Position numbers and translations under genes: made by a program. The notes beneath the pieces were generated by a model that did no database searches, was not told the origin of the DNA, and saw only the letters and a program-made list of their open reading frames with translations. DNA of 64,000 nucleotides from Nepenthes gracilis (taxonomy: Eukaryota; Streptophyta; Magnoliopsida; Caryophyllales; Nepenthaceae): NCBI GenBank assembly GCA_033239525.1, contig BSYO01000013.1:9262501-9326500 (forward strand), in the 5' to 3' direction. Shown here one piece after another: positions 20,654-32,344 of this stretch. Positions within the stretch are counted from its first letter, which is position 1; each line of letters opens with the position of its first letter.

Positions 20654-21526
20654 TTAGCCCGCATCCATTATGGCCTTGCCCTTCGAGCGGCGTGACTGGC
20701 CGCTTCCTGCTGCTCCGGGGCCGTGCCCGGGTCGTGGCAGAAAGCGGTCGAGGTATCCTTCCATTGCCAGCCACTCGATTTTCGCTTGGAGCTTTGTGCT
20801 GTCCTCGGTGTCGTGGCCGCGGCTACCATGGTAATGGCAGTATTCCCATTGGTCGCCTCCCGCTGGGTTCTTCAACGCCCTGGGCCATCTTAGGAACTCC
20901 TCGTTCCTGATCTGCCTCAGGATCTTGGTGTGGGAGTCAGTGAAGGCCAATGGGCCTGAGTGTCTTTCTCCCCCACGGACCATCCGCTAGGGCTTATCGT
21001 GCCCGGACGGTCGTTGGGTCTTCTGGTGGGCACTCGCCCTTCTCCTTCCTTCCCCTGTTCTCGGGGGCAAGGGGTCTTCTGGTTCTGCCGGCTGGGTTGC
21101 TTCGCCAGCCTTGGGTCCAAAGACAGTATTCTAGAGCCTCTTGAGCCCCCTCCTTGATGGAGCCAGACTCATAGACTTCTTTCTGTTGAGGTAATCCCTC
21201 AACTCGCCTGGAGCCCGCGCTGACTGCTGTCTCTGGAGCGCCGTTTGGCGCGGGCTTTCGGAGCGTGGGCCCTTGGAGTGTTCGCCCGCCTTCTCCTGGA
21301 GGTTGCGGACGGCTCTTGTGAGGCTGTCCACCTTCTGCGCCAATTTGCGCACGCTGGTGCCGGGGCCGCCGCTTATTCTTCCGCCCGATGGGAGACATCC
21401 GTCGTGGCGCTCTTCTCCCCTGGTGGACGTGCTGCCTTGTCTGCTGAACATCCTTGGGGCATTGCTTGTTGTTGGAGAGTGGGAAGTCGTGAGTTTTTTG
21501 TTCTTCCTTCCCACAGACGGCGCCAA
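20654..21526 (-). pseudogene. Gag remnant of Tat-like element 2
   Basis: The frame opens at the primer site (TTG, no ATG) and runs 21526-20654 with two in-frame stops, near 21130 (TGG to TAG relative to element 1) and near 20995. Blocks: SGGPGTSVRKLAQKVDSLTRAVRNLQEKA, ELRDYLNRKKS, TKILRQIRNEEFLRWPRALKN, and YCHYHGSRGHDTEDSTKL, where the last zinc-finger cysteine is serine. As in element 1 the capsid core is missing. Confidence 0.75.
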
Positions 21527-22490
21527 TGTTGCGTTCTGGTTCCGCGGATCTTCCTAGGCCAGGCTCGTTGATGAGGGGTTTTGGATCCGAGGGGTCCAAT
21601 CTGACCGAGAGATACAGAGGTGCGTCCAATCCGATCCGTAGTTACCAAGCAACACAAGTATTTGAAGTGTTGGACACGAGATGAAGATTGAGACCGAATG
21701 TTTTACGTGGAAAACCTCCTCTTGAATGGGGAGGAAAAATCACGAGGCTCAGGGCCTGGAAAGAGTTTCACTATATGGGTCAAATATTTTACAAAGTACA
21801 GTTGTGAGGGTTAATTCCTTCCCTGTCTCACGTTTTGTGTTTTTCTCCTAAGGAAACTAGGCTCGCTGGGAGCTATTTCACTCTTCTTTGTGGAGTTGAT
21901 CTTGGTGAGTGAGCGTCCGGCCGAAATATAGGGCTCAGAGTTCGTCCCTTTGAAAGGGGCCTCGCTGGGTATTTATAGGAGAGGCCAGGCAGCTGCTGAG
22001 AAGACACGTGACGTCCATCCGTCGGTTGGGGAGCCGGTCCACCGACTCCCTTTAATGCTGCTGACGTGTGGAGAGTGGCATGTGGACGGCGCCGCTGCAG
22101 CATCTGAGTGTGTCAGGTTTACAGGATCTGGATATTAGCCTTGATTTGACTAAGCGTGCCCTGTTGAGACGGCGACTGGCAGTAGTTGCAGGCTTTCTTG
22201 AAAGCCGGCGAAGTAGGCTAGCTGGCATTCTCGGTCATGAACGGACGGTTCTCGTCCAGTTGTGATGTTCCTCGTGAGCTTGTGGATTCGTGAGATGAAG
22301 CAGCTCTTGGAAGACTTTCTGGGGAAGAGTCTGAGCGACTGTTCCTGGCCGCTCGGGCGGTTCTAAGACCTCTTGGGCTCTCGGCCATTGGGCTTCTTAC
22401 TTGGACCATCTGACCTCCTCAACTTGTGAGGGTGTCTCTGGGCCACTTATTTGGGCCGTGCTTTATGGGTCGTTATACTGGGGCCCAACA
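21527..22490 (-). repeat. 5' LTR of Tat-like element 2
   Basis: The 964 bp LTR is preceded by the primer site at 21509-21526. Minus-strand TATA box at 21968-21978, hairpin module at 21701-21745. It abuts the CAATG duplication on the right. Confidence 0.93.
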
Positions 22491-22495
22491 CAATG

Positions 22496-24735
22496 TATCA
22501 TAGCATTAAAAATTAAAAGGCCCATAAACTTTTTTATGGGGAAATAAATTTTTAAAATTGTTTTCCATATCCAATTATTACCTTATTAATATTAACTATT
22601 TTTATTTTTATATTTTAAATTAGCAATTTCTTTTTCATTTAACAAATTCGACACTTGCTTAGTTTTTGTGTTGTGTCTTAAGATTGCCCCCAAGCACTTA
22701 AAAGTGCTTATGACTTAACTTGATTGGCGTCTATTCTTACAGAAATCAGACATGTCACATAGTTAATGACTATAAAAATTTGAGCTGTGACACTAAGCAT
22801 GATCAAGTGCATCTTTAATTAGAAAGACATTCAATAAGCATGCCACAATTTAATTTGGTAGGACAAATCTCAAAACTTGAGATCGTGAGAAAATGAAAAT
22901 TGCTACATTATGGAAGAGGGAAGCGGAATTGGATCTTACTTGTGAAATTTATCCACAATATATGCATTTGTTAGGATTTTGGATGATAATCGTAAAATTT
23001 TATAAGATAAAATTATTTTATAAATTTTTAAATTATTATATTATTTTACAAATAAAATTAAACATCATAATATATTTAAATTCATGATAAGTATTAGTGT
23101 CTTGAAGAACTTGAAACTATTTTTTTCTTTTTTAACCATTCCTTCTCTACCATGAGAGAGTTATAGAAAATTTTGTGAAGAAGAAGGTTAGTTATTTTTC
23201 TGGAGGGATAGAGATTTTTCAAAGAAAGGAAAAATCATAATGAAAGTTAAGAAACTTTTTCTTTTATAATTTGCAAGAAAATTTCCTTCACATTCTTCAA
23301 AAAAACCCTTATCATCTATCCACTTATTATGATAGGTAATATTGATATTTATAAGATAAAAAGGAGACTAATTTTTTAATTATATAAATAATATTTTTTT
23401 ATTAATGACTAGGTTAATTAATAAATCAAATAAAATATAATAAAATTATATAGAAACATAATTATTAAATATTTTGATAATTTGATAAAAATATGATATT
23501 TTGTGTGAGACAATTTTAATATGAATAATATTAAAATAATAAATAATAACAAAATAAAACACTAAATTTATGTAACAAACTCTAAAAGAAAAAAAAATAT
23601 TATCTTTATAAGCAACTTAAGAATGGGTGAATTAGGTAGCTATTAATTTAAAGGTTTTGTTTGTTCAAATATTAAATATATAAAATTAAAATAACTATAA
23701 TGAATAAATAAATAATAGAGCAAGAGAGAGATTTGGCACCATATATATTGGTTCAATAGTGCTCATATCCACTTCCATAGCTACATTTGAGACTGTAAAT
23801 TTATTAAATTGATCTTTATTTTTTTGGATGAATATCAAACCTTATAATATCAATTAATATTTTGATCTTAAAGATTTTTTTTAATAGTGATATATTTACT
23901 TTTTCAAAATATAAATTTCTTACCACAAAGATATAAAAACTTTTGTAACTAAGAAAAGACTAATATTTTCTTACCACAATGATATACAAAATTTTATATT
24001 TAAGAAAAGACTAATATTTTTTAATTTGTGATCTGATTTTCTCAAGTAAATGCAAGTTATTTTTATATGTGCAAAATAGAGCTTATACAAGTAAAGATAA
24101 CAGGGCACCTAGTAGTATAAAGAGACATTTTAGTAGTAAGCTATCATATTTAAAATTTTAAAAAATATATGTTATCAAGTTCAACTAATCAATAAAAAAT
24201 ATTAAGTAATATTATTATTATATCTTGTTTCATATCATAAAAATCAATTTCAGATATATTATCATTTGAGATAAAATTTAAAAATATACCTATATTAGAT
24301 TATATTTACTGTGTTGACAAAATCTATTTGCTATATTTGAAAACTCATATTAAATACTTGATAAATCCAAATAAATATAAATTATTTTTTTCTAAAAATT
24401 CTATCAACTTTACTTTTATGTAAAATTTGTATCGAATATAAATCTATTTTATATGTTAAAATATATGTGAAGTACTAGAATATTTCCAAATTGAATTCCC
24501 AACATCTTCTTTTATAAATCATCCAATTTTAAAGAATTACTAGTGTTAAAATATAAATTTGCATATGATATATCATTAAAAAATCTTCTAATGCCTAATT
24601 TCTATAATTCTTCTTAGATTTTAATATTATTATAAAAATTTAAATTGAATTAATTCAATAATATATACAAATCTTATTTTCATAATATTTGCATGCACTC
24701 ATATGAAGAAATGATTTTTACATAAAAGCTTATAA
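22496..24735. other. AT-rich intergenic DNA without recognised gene
   Basis: The sequence between elements 2 and 3 is strongly AT-rich with no ORF of protein-like composition. I saw no LTR, terminal inverted repeat or conserved protein motif. Confidence 0.6.
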
Positions 24736-24740
24736 ATTCT

Positions 24741-25527
24741 TGTTGCGTTCTCAAATTCCGGCCACCGCACAGCAGGAAGATCCGAATTACTCTTCTGGTC
24801 TTCTGGATGCACTCGAACGGAATCCGTATAACACACTGTTATTTTGGTTATCTTTTTGGATTAATGAATGTGATTTGAGAGGCAAGAAGATAGAGGAAAA
24901 AAGGAATAACACACGAAATTTTACGTGAAAAATCCTCTCTTGAATGAGAAGAGAAAAACTACGAAATTTTGGGTCCAGAAACCAGTTTTACTATAATGTG
25001 CTTGGCTACAACGAGTTTACAGAGTATGTTCAAGTCTTTCTCTTTCTTCTCCTTCTCTCTATTATAGCTAAGTTAGTGTAAAAATACCGGATCCTTTGTT
25101 TAGTAGACTGTTAATATATTTATAGTGGTAAGCTTTTCTTTGAGTGGAGTCCATGTTGAGTAGGCATGTGCAGAGGGTCTGCCACCAACTCCACCAATCC
25201 AGTTTACTACGTCAAGAAGGTTACATACATGCAAACTAACTTTGCGTGGCATCACATCTACAATGATCGAGCGTACCCTGTAGACCATCATTTCATTTGT
25301 AGGGTCAACCACCAAATCTCCGGCACGCCGAGTTTGCAGACATGATGACGTCTGAGGCCCATGCTGGACTCATAGGTCCGAGTGGACTTTGGGTCCACTA
25401 TCTCACACGGGCTGACTTGGCCACCTGGACCTTTTGGGCTTCTTGGACCTATTGGGTCTCTATGGCATCATGGCCCAACTCCACGAGGATTGATCTCCAA
25501 ATGGGTCTTGGGTATCACTACCCATCA
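24741..25527 (-). repeat. 3' LTR of Tat-like element 3
   Basis: It runs from TGTTGCGTTCTC to GATACCC-type ends (plus strand ...TATCACTACCCATCA). It carries a minus-strand TATA-like CTATAAATAT at 25114-25123 and the U5 module at 24919-24966. Confidence 0.9.
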
Positions 25528-26413
25528 TTAGCCCTCCATGCCAAAAGGTCTAGGTACCTTGGCCCTTTGGCATGTTCAATGCCCGTGGAAATGCCTCAAG
25601 CGTTATGCGAACGCGCCCTCCTATGGATACAAGTCCACGTCTTTCTTTCTACTAGATATCTAAGGGCGTTGCTGAGAGTAAGAACTTTGGGGACGCTTTT
25701 GTGAGATCAAAAATTTGATCAAATAGCCTGATGACTTCTTCAGATAATTGTTCTGATATGGTCGCCTGGGGATCTTCTTCGAGTCTGAGGTGTTGGTGTG
25801 CTCCGCCAACTGATCGCTGTTGACACATGCATCCGCGTTCATTAATGTCCTCGGGCATGGTTGGGAACAGGAGTTCGGGATGTAGGATCGAAATGTCTGG
25901 GAGCACTTTGAGGTTCTTATTCTGAGCAAAATGCCTAGGAAATTTTGAGGTCAACGGTCTTCCCAGAACGTCTAAGAAATTCTTGGATTTTCAGAATTGT
26001 TGGGCATTTCTAAGTGATAGCTGTCTTCGCGTATTTGTTTGAGGTCTAAAAATGTCCTCGGGCCTTATGGGAGCAAAGGCTTCGGAGAAGGCTCGTCCGA
26101 GAACTCCCTCCGAGTCCGAGAACTTCTTGCGCACCACCACTTGGGCCATCAAAGCACATTAAATACACATTTAATGCGGGGGACGTTGCCTTGGAAATGT
26201 AAGCCCACTGTCCCTGGCAGCGTATGGGAAGTTGATGCGTGGCAAAGGCAATGATGGCACACACCTTTGAATTTCGAAGCCCTAAAAAATGGATGTTTGC
26301 CTTTCTTCCTTCCACCTTCCTTCACTTAACTTAAAAAATCCGCAAGTCCTTCGAAAACGCTCTCTGCAACCCCCTTTGTGCACTATTCATCTTACTTCCT
26401 TCCTCATATTTTG

Positions 26414-28060
26414 ATGGCGCTCGGCGTTGCAGATATTGCTTTCACTCTTACGGTCTCCGACCTTAACGCTATTCGAGTGAGGTACAGCATCCCTTTTGAG
26501 ATGGGGATGCTGGTACCAGAGCCCCATGAGAGGGCTTGCAGTTCCGCCGACGGTTTCATCACAGTTTACACAGTCTACCTCAAGAGTGAGTTCACGGTGA
26601 CATGCCGTTAGACTTGTATCACATCTTAAGAGATCTCAAGGTCCCGATTGCTCGTCTTCAGCCCAATGCCATGAGGTATCTCGTTTCTCTCTATTTTTTT
26701 GCACGTTGCCATTAGCAGACTTTAAAGTCCCTGGCCGTGAAGGTGATGTTCCATTTTACCCACAACTTGGACTGGATCGTTATGACTCCATGTTCTGAGT
26801 TTATGAATATGAGTGGTGGAAACCCTAATTCCACGAAGAAGTGGAAAGACAAGTTTTTCTTTCTGACAGTTCATAGCATTTGGGATATTCCCAACTATTG
26901 GGGAAACATTGACTCCAAGTACTGCCAGGATGCTACACCCGAGGAGAGGGCGTTGGTGAAGCATCTCGTAGCTATCGTTCAGTCCAACATCCTCAACTTT
27001 CATGAGAATAGAGAGAACAAGTGGTTGTGGCATGAGAACTTGGCTAAAGCCAGGTGGGGGTTTCAGCCTGGGGACTCTAGCGCCCTTGCCAACCGCTCGG
27101 CCAAGAAGAAGAGGAAGAAGAAGAAGAAAATCGCGCAGAAGAGTCTAAGGATAGAGGAACCGTCCGAGCGTCCTAGGAAAAGTCAATAGACCGAGTCCTC
27201 GTCCAAGCGTCCTGCTATTCCTATGAAGGGTTCCTCGTTCGGTAATGACCAAACCGTCATTGAGCACCTACTCAGGAAAATGGCTGCAAGGCCTGTCGGC
27301 CAGCCTTCTGAGGCCGCGATCTTGCTCATGGAGTTACCAGCGGCTCCTCCTCCTCTCTCTGAGTCTGTGCCTGAAATCACTTCTGTGTTTACTGGTCAGG
27401 TATCGGATTGGATGGACATTCCGTCCAAGGACATTGTCGAGGAGCACGTTGTGGGGGAGGCTGAGGTGACTCGGGTCGATGAAGTAGTAATGATGATTGC
27501 AGCGACATACTCTGAGACTGCTGAGGCCGAGGAGACTGTTGCGTTTGTGGAGCCCCCATGTCATGAAATCCAAATTTATAGCCCAATGATGATTCCACCT
27601 GAGGCTCGTGAGGAGGTCTTGGTTGAGGACGTCGCTGGGGCTCCTAGTGCTGATGAGGCTGAGACTGGGGCTGTAAAGCCTTCCAGGATTGTTGGGGCCC
27701 CACTCCTCGATCTTGATGGAGATGCCCCTACATCCGAGACCAGGGTTGAGGTTCCTGTGGCGCTTGTTGTTGAGCCATAGGAGTCCGAGACCCTTATAGA
27801 GGAGAGCTCAGCCAGTGGTTCTCTTGTCTCTTAGGTATCCTTTTGTCCTTCCTTGGCCTCTTAGTTTCTTGTTTCATTCCATTCATACTTCAACGGCTTT
27901 GCTTTTCTTTACAGCTTTATGAGTTGGCAGGGAATCTTGGTAGGCTCATCGGTGGTGTCATCCAAACTTGCCCTTCAGAGCCGTAGTTATGTCCGTGGCC
28001 CATACTAAAGTCCTTAGCACTTCCTCCAGTTGAAGGTTCCTATCCCAAAACAACCCGTGC
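26414..28060 (+). pseudogene. Antisense extra ORF of element 3 (Transposase_28-like), broken
   Basis: Starts MALGVADIAFTLTVSDL at 26414. Homologous blocks follow: GFITVYTVYLKS, a frameshift near 26605, PIARLQPNAMRYLVSL, a stop near 26716, then an open tract from 26737 with HNLDWIVMTP, STKKWKDKFFFLTV and NILNFHENRENKWLW. A basic run KKKRKKKKK follows, then a stop at 27187 and an acidic tail to 27780. A homologous intron is predicted at 27835-27914 (CTTAG|GTATCC to CTTTACAG). The coiled-coil exon after it is largely decayed. His is present where elements 1 and 2 have TAG, so that stop arose in the lineage of elements 1 and 2. Function is unknown; the basic runs suggest nuclear or nucleic-acid contact (inference). 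Confidence 0.7.
27835..27914 (+). other. Intron of the antisense ORF, element 3
   Basis: The 80 bp predicted intron has GT/AG ends and a pyrimidine-rich 3' part, at the position homologous to the introns in elements 1 and 2. Confidence 0.55.
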
Positions 28061-28186
28061 TAAACTTGATGAAGCCTCAATGTATCCTCCAGGGAATAGG
28101 ATCGTCGCATGCTTGTTGTTTTAAATTTCCTAAGTTTTAAGTTCAACATCTGGGATTGCATGGCATCGTTGCCAAGTTTTAAGTTT

Positions 28187-28426
28187 GACCTTTTGGACCG
28201 CTCGAACTCAGCCTAGTTTTAAGTACAACCTCTTAAGCCGCTCGGACTTAGTCGAGTTTTCATTACGACTTCTTGGGCCGCTCGGACTTAGCCGAGTTTT
28301 TGTTACGACCTCTTGGGCCGCTCGGATTTAGCCGAGTTTTCGTTACGACCTCTTGGGCAACTTGGACTTAGTCAAGTTTTCACTACAACCTCTTGGGCTA
28401 CTCGGTATGAGACCGATTTTTAGTAG
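28187..28426. repeat. Tandem array of six 40 bp hairpin units, element 3
   Basis: Six consecutive 40 bp units have the pattern GACCTCTTGGGCCGCTCGG then ACTTAG then CCGAGTTTT. The stem CTCGG/CCGAG with a 6 base loop matches the hairpin in element 1, although unit length and flanking sequence differ. In unit 5 the stem reads CTTGG/TCAAG, with the C to T change matched by a G to A on the other arm. Confidence 0.9.
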
Positions 28427-28936
28427 TAAGTAAAAGGAATCCTGTCCACTTGACTTAGAGGTAGCCTAGGCCTTGTGACTTAATGAGACGACATGCAAAC
28501 ATTCAGTGCGATGTAAGGCAGTAAATAAGCAAAAAGGAATTTCATTATATCAATAGAATGTGTTACAGCATATCAGATGATACATTTCGCCTTACCTGGT
28601 TACTTACATATTTATTTATTGACGATATTCTTTGGGATGAGTGCCTAAATCCGCGGGCCACTGGGGCAATTTAACCTCTCTGGTCAAGTCGGCTCCTTGA
28701 GCCTCTTGGAATGTGGACTCGAGTCCTTGAGCCTCCTGGGTTGATTTAGACTCTCGGCCAAATTAGCCTCTTGGGACGTGGGTCTAAATCCTCGGGCCTC
28801 TAGTGCCAATTTTATCCTTTGGGTCAGATTAGTCTCGTGGGCCTTGCAGGCTTATGTTCTCGATTTTTTTTACCTGACTCTAGGCATATCTGGCTGCTCT
28901 CTGCTGGTAGGCGGCTGTCTGTTGCCTTGTCATGCT

Positions 28937-30113
28937 TCAAGCTTCCCCAAGCACATCTAGGCTTTCTCGAAGCCTTTGCGCGTTGTCACTCGGGCTGGTC
29001 AAGGGGATGTCATACTTATGACATTCCATCTCTTGGTTGGTTCGCCTCACTGTCTCCTGTTGTTCAGAAAACGTGTTCGGGTTTTTGCAGGAAATGGTTG
29101 AAGTATCCTTATTTGACCAACCTTTCGATCTCCACCTGCAACGTCCGGCATCTCTCAGTGTTGTGACCTCAGCGGTAATTGTAGTGACAGTACTTTGTCT
29201 GATCACCCCCATTTGGGTTCTTTAACGCCTTGTACCACTTTAGGAATTCTTCACCCTGAATCTGCCTCAGGATGTTGGCATGTGAATCGTTCAGGGGAGT
29301 CAGGTTCGAAGGCTTGGACTTATTTTGAACAACTTGCTCAGATCTTCACTGCTTTGACAAACCTCGGGAATCTTGAGGGTCCTCGTTCTTTCTTTTCCCT
29401 TCCTCCTCCCTCGGGTGGGTTCCTTTTCCCCTCTAGTCCTCTTTGTTTCATTGGCCCCTTCTCCTAAGATCCATTTGTAGATCTTCTTAAGCTTCTTTTT
29501 TATTTGAGGTTGGGCCGTGGCCTTCTTTTCGTTGAGATAATCTCTCAACTCGTATGAAGCTTGCGTAGCATTTTCCTCCACGTGGCTCTTTTCTTTTGCA
29601 AGGATCCCTCTACAAGAGGATCCCTTCTGAAAGGTGTCCTCTCGACTGTAATGAGAGTGACGATGATTTGGCCTTTCTCGGCCGCCTTCTTGGATCTAAG
29701 GACCCAAGCGACCTTTAAGTTGTCGTGGGACTTCGTTGCTCAAGGCAACCCATGTCCTTGGGTCTTCGTGCTGGGTAGCTTACTTTTGGGGATACTTCTC
29801 TTCCCTTCCCCTTTTTCTGAGACGTTGCAATATGGAAGGCTTTGGATGGCACTCTCGTTGATTGTCCGTCCAGCATTGAGCAAAGGGCTCTTGAGAGATC
29901 ATCCACTTTTACCATCAGTGCCTATACATAAGGGCCTGGATAGTTACCGACCCTGCTGCCTGTTGGGAGGCAGTTACTACAGGATGCTGTATCTTGGATG
30001 GATGTACTGGCCCCGGCTCGTGTGTCTGTCATTCTCTAACTTCTAAAGTTCTTCTGGAAACTTTCAAAAAATGTAATAACTTGAGTTTTAGTCGTTCCCA
30101 CATACGGCGCCAA
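28937..30113 (-). pseudogene. Gag remnant of Tat-like element 3
   Basis: Blocks seen on the minus strand: ELRDYLNEKKATAQPQIKKKLKKIYKWILG (29300-29581 tract), then a region equivalent to LTPLN-S-ANILRQI and KALKNPNGGDQ near 29200-29300, then YCHYNY-GHNTERC around 29160-29200 with a stop inside. The frame is broken several times, more than in elements 1 and 2. No capsid core, protease or pol was seen. Confidence 0.65.
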
Positions 30114-30809
30114 TGTTGCGTTCTCAAATTTCGGCCACCGTACGGGTGAAAATCCGAATGACTCTTCTAATCTTCTGGATGCACTTGGACGGAACCTGTG
30201 CAACACACAATTAATCTGGTTATCTTTTTAGATTAATGAATGTGATCTGGGAAGTAGGGAGAGAGAGGAAAAAAGGAATAATATATAAAATTTTACGTGA
30301 AAAATCCTCTCTTAAATAAGAAGAAAAAAATTATGAAAATTTGGATCCAAAAACCCATTTTATTATAATGTATTTGGCTACAAGGAGTTTACAGAGTATA
30401 TTTATAGTTGTTAGCTTTCCTTTGAGTGGAGTCCATGTTGAGCTGGCGTGTGCAGAGGGTCTACCACCAACTTCACCAATCCGGTTTACTGCATCAGAGA
30501 GGTTGCGTGCATGCAAGCTGACTTTACATGGTGTTACATCTACAATGATCAGGCGTGCCCTGCAGACTATCATTCCTTCTGCAGGGTTGGCCATCAAATC
30601 TCTGATACGTCGATTTTGCAGACATGATAACGTTTGAGGCCCATCTTAGACTCATGGGTCCGAGTGGGCTTTGGGTCTATTATCTTACACAGGCTGACTT
30701 GGCCGCCTGAATCTTTTGGGCCTCTCGGGCCTACTTAGGCTCTATGGCATCACGGCCCAACTCCATGAGGATTGATCTTCGAATGGGTCGTGGGTATCAC
30801 TACCCATCA
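30114..30809 (-). repeat. 5' LTR of Tat-like element 3
   Basis: It runs TGTTGCGTTCTC to ACTACCCATCA, preceded by the primer-site variant CACATACGGCGCCAA. U5 module at 30291-30336 (degenerate), TATA-like CTATAAATATAC near 30396-30407 on the minus strand. Confidence 0.9.
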
Positions 30810-30814
30810 ATTCT

Positions 30815-31672
30815 AAATTTGAATATATTCGATCCATTATAATTATAATTAATTACACATATATTCTTTATCATCAAAATAAATTAAACAATCCTAAGCT
30901 AACAATCTCCTAACAAATATTTAATGCATGAAAAGAAATTAGACCCAAGAAATATATTAAATACCAAACATACTTGTAATGACAAAATTATTTCACACAA
31001 TGAGATTAGCAAAATTATCAACAAGAAAATTTAAATAATTATACAATTTAAGCAAAAATCTCCCGCTTTTATTTTTAAAATGTCAATTTATTTTTCAATC
31101 TAATTATTAGACATATTATTTTACATGGCAATATGTAATTAGCTTTTTTAAATTTTCTTGAAACTTTTTACATTGTTTAAATGCGTGGTATATAATTACC
31201 CACATAATTTTTGAGACATTAGATGGCAGTTTAATGTCTCGAAAATAGGAAAGCAAATCATATGTTATAAGTCTAGCATGCAACTGACTAGGAAGAAACA
31301 AGATGAGAATTAGACGGAGAAAAAGAAGAAGCGAAGGAGAAGGCTGGGAATAGAGAATAGAAAGAGAAAAAATAGAAGGGGAGAATAAAGAGATTATCTC
31401 ACAAGAAAAATGAGAAACTTATACAATCTTTCATTAATCATTTAACCACAACTCACCTTACAAATAGTAAGGCTATTTATAGGCTAAGGTTCTATCTTAT
31501 CTAGTTTTAATTATACAGATTTTATTTTTTAAAAAGAAAATTTAGAATAAAAGTGAGTAAATGGATCATATGAAATATTCATTTTATTAATCTATTCAAC
31601 CGATTGAAGAAATATGGAGACAGAGAGTAAAGTCAAATTTTTAAAAAAATATATATATTTAAAAATGTAATA

Positions 31673-31704
<32 letters not shown>

Positions 31705-32300
31705 AACGAAAAAAATAAAGAAAAAAAAAAGGAGAAAATCAGTGGGAGACTAGAAATAAACATATAGTGAGTTTGCCAAAAGGCAAAGGTGGAGGAAGAC
31801 GGAAAGAGAGAGAAAGAGAGACGGGGAAAGGGGAAAAGAAAGAGAGGCAGAGTAGCACAAAAGAGAGGGAAGGAAAAAGAATAGAGAGCAGAGGTGCGCA
31901 GGAAGACGAAAGCTAGGAGAGAAAAGGACAAAAAGGAGGAATGTTTGGTTAATGTGTAGGGTGTTAGTTTTTATTCTAAAATTTAGTATCTCGGTGTAGT
32001 GGATTTTATTTTAGATCTGTCAGTCTATACCTTTAAATTTCAGCTTATTATGAAATTAATTTTCAGTTCATCATGGTTTTATCAGTTTCATACTCTTCGC
32101 CTCTTGTTTATATTGGTCGGTTTAGTTTTAAGATGATATCGAAACATTATGATTTGCCGTTGTATTGTATAACGAAAATTAACAGGTTATTACTAATCAT
32201 CAAAATCTTCTAATAATTTTATATTTTTATTATTTAATTTTTTATATTTTATTTACTACATTTTTATTTTCTCAGGTTTTGATGATTGAGCCGCTACCAC
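30815..32300. other. AT- and GA-rich intergenic DNA
   Basis: AT-rich sequence with purine-rich tracts at 31300-31390 and 31780-31930 and a TA microsatellite at 31678-31704. ORFs here are low-complexity translations. The GA-rich tracts resemble the R regions of the nearby Gypsy LTRs, but no LTR ends could be set. Confidence 0.5.
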
Positions 32301-32344
32301 TCTTATAATTTTATATTTCTGTCCTTTAATTTTCGCACTAAATC

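Larger units (their letters stand above)
16606..22490 (-). mobile_element. Tat-like non-autonomous Gypsy element 2, complete
   Basis: The 5885 bp element has two 964 bp LTRs and a CAATG target-site duplication (16601-16605 and 22491-22495). On the minus strand it reads 5' LTR, primer site, gag remnant, repeat array, antisense gene, polypurine tract, 3' LTR. By eye the LTRs differ at about 40 positions (near 4%), mostly transitions, so insertion is fairly recent on a plant time scale. It has no pol genes. Gag and antisense ORF both contain stops, so it must have moved with proteins from another element. Confidence 0.93.
24741..30809 (-). mobile_element. Tat-like non-autonomous Gypsy element 3, complete
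   Basis: The 6069 bp element is flanked by ATTCT (24736-24740 and 30810-30814). Its LTRs are 24741-25527 (787 bp) and 30114-30809 (696 bp; lacks a block near 25030-25115). Gene order equals elements 1 and 2: minus-strand primer site (30096-30113) and gag, 40 bp repeat array, plus-strand antisense gene, polypurine tract (25528-25538). Its sequence is clearly diverged from elements 1 and 2, with LTRs starting TGATGGGTAGTG on the minus strand, so it is a separate subfamily that kept the architecture. Confidence 0.92.

Noticed and set aside
20994..21629. 211-codon minus-strand ORF of element 2
   Set aside because: It begins inside the LTR, crosses the primer site and runs in a different frame from the gag blocks conserved among the three elements.
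31659..31931. 90-codon minus-strand ORF
   Set aside because: It is the translation of a TA repeat and a GA-rich tract, with low-complexity Phe/Leu/Ser content and no motif.
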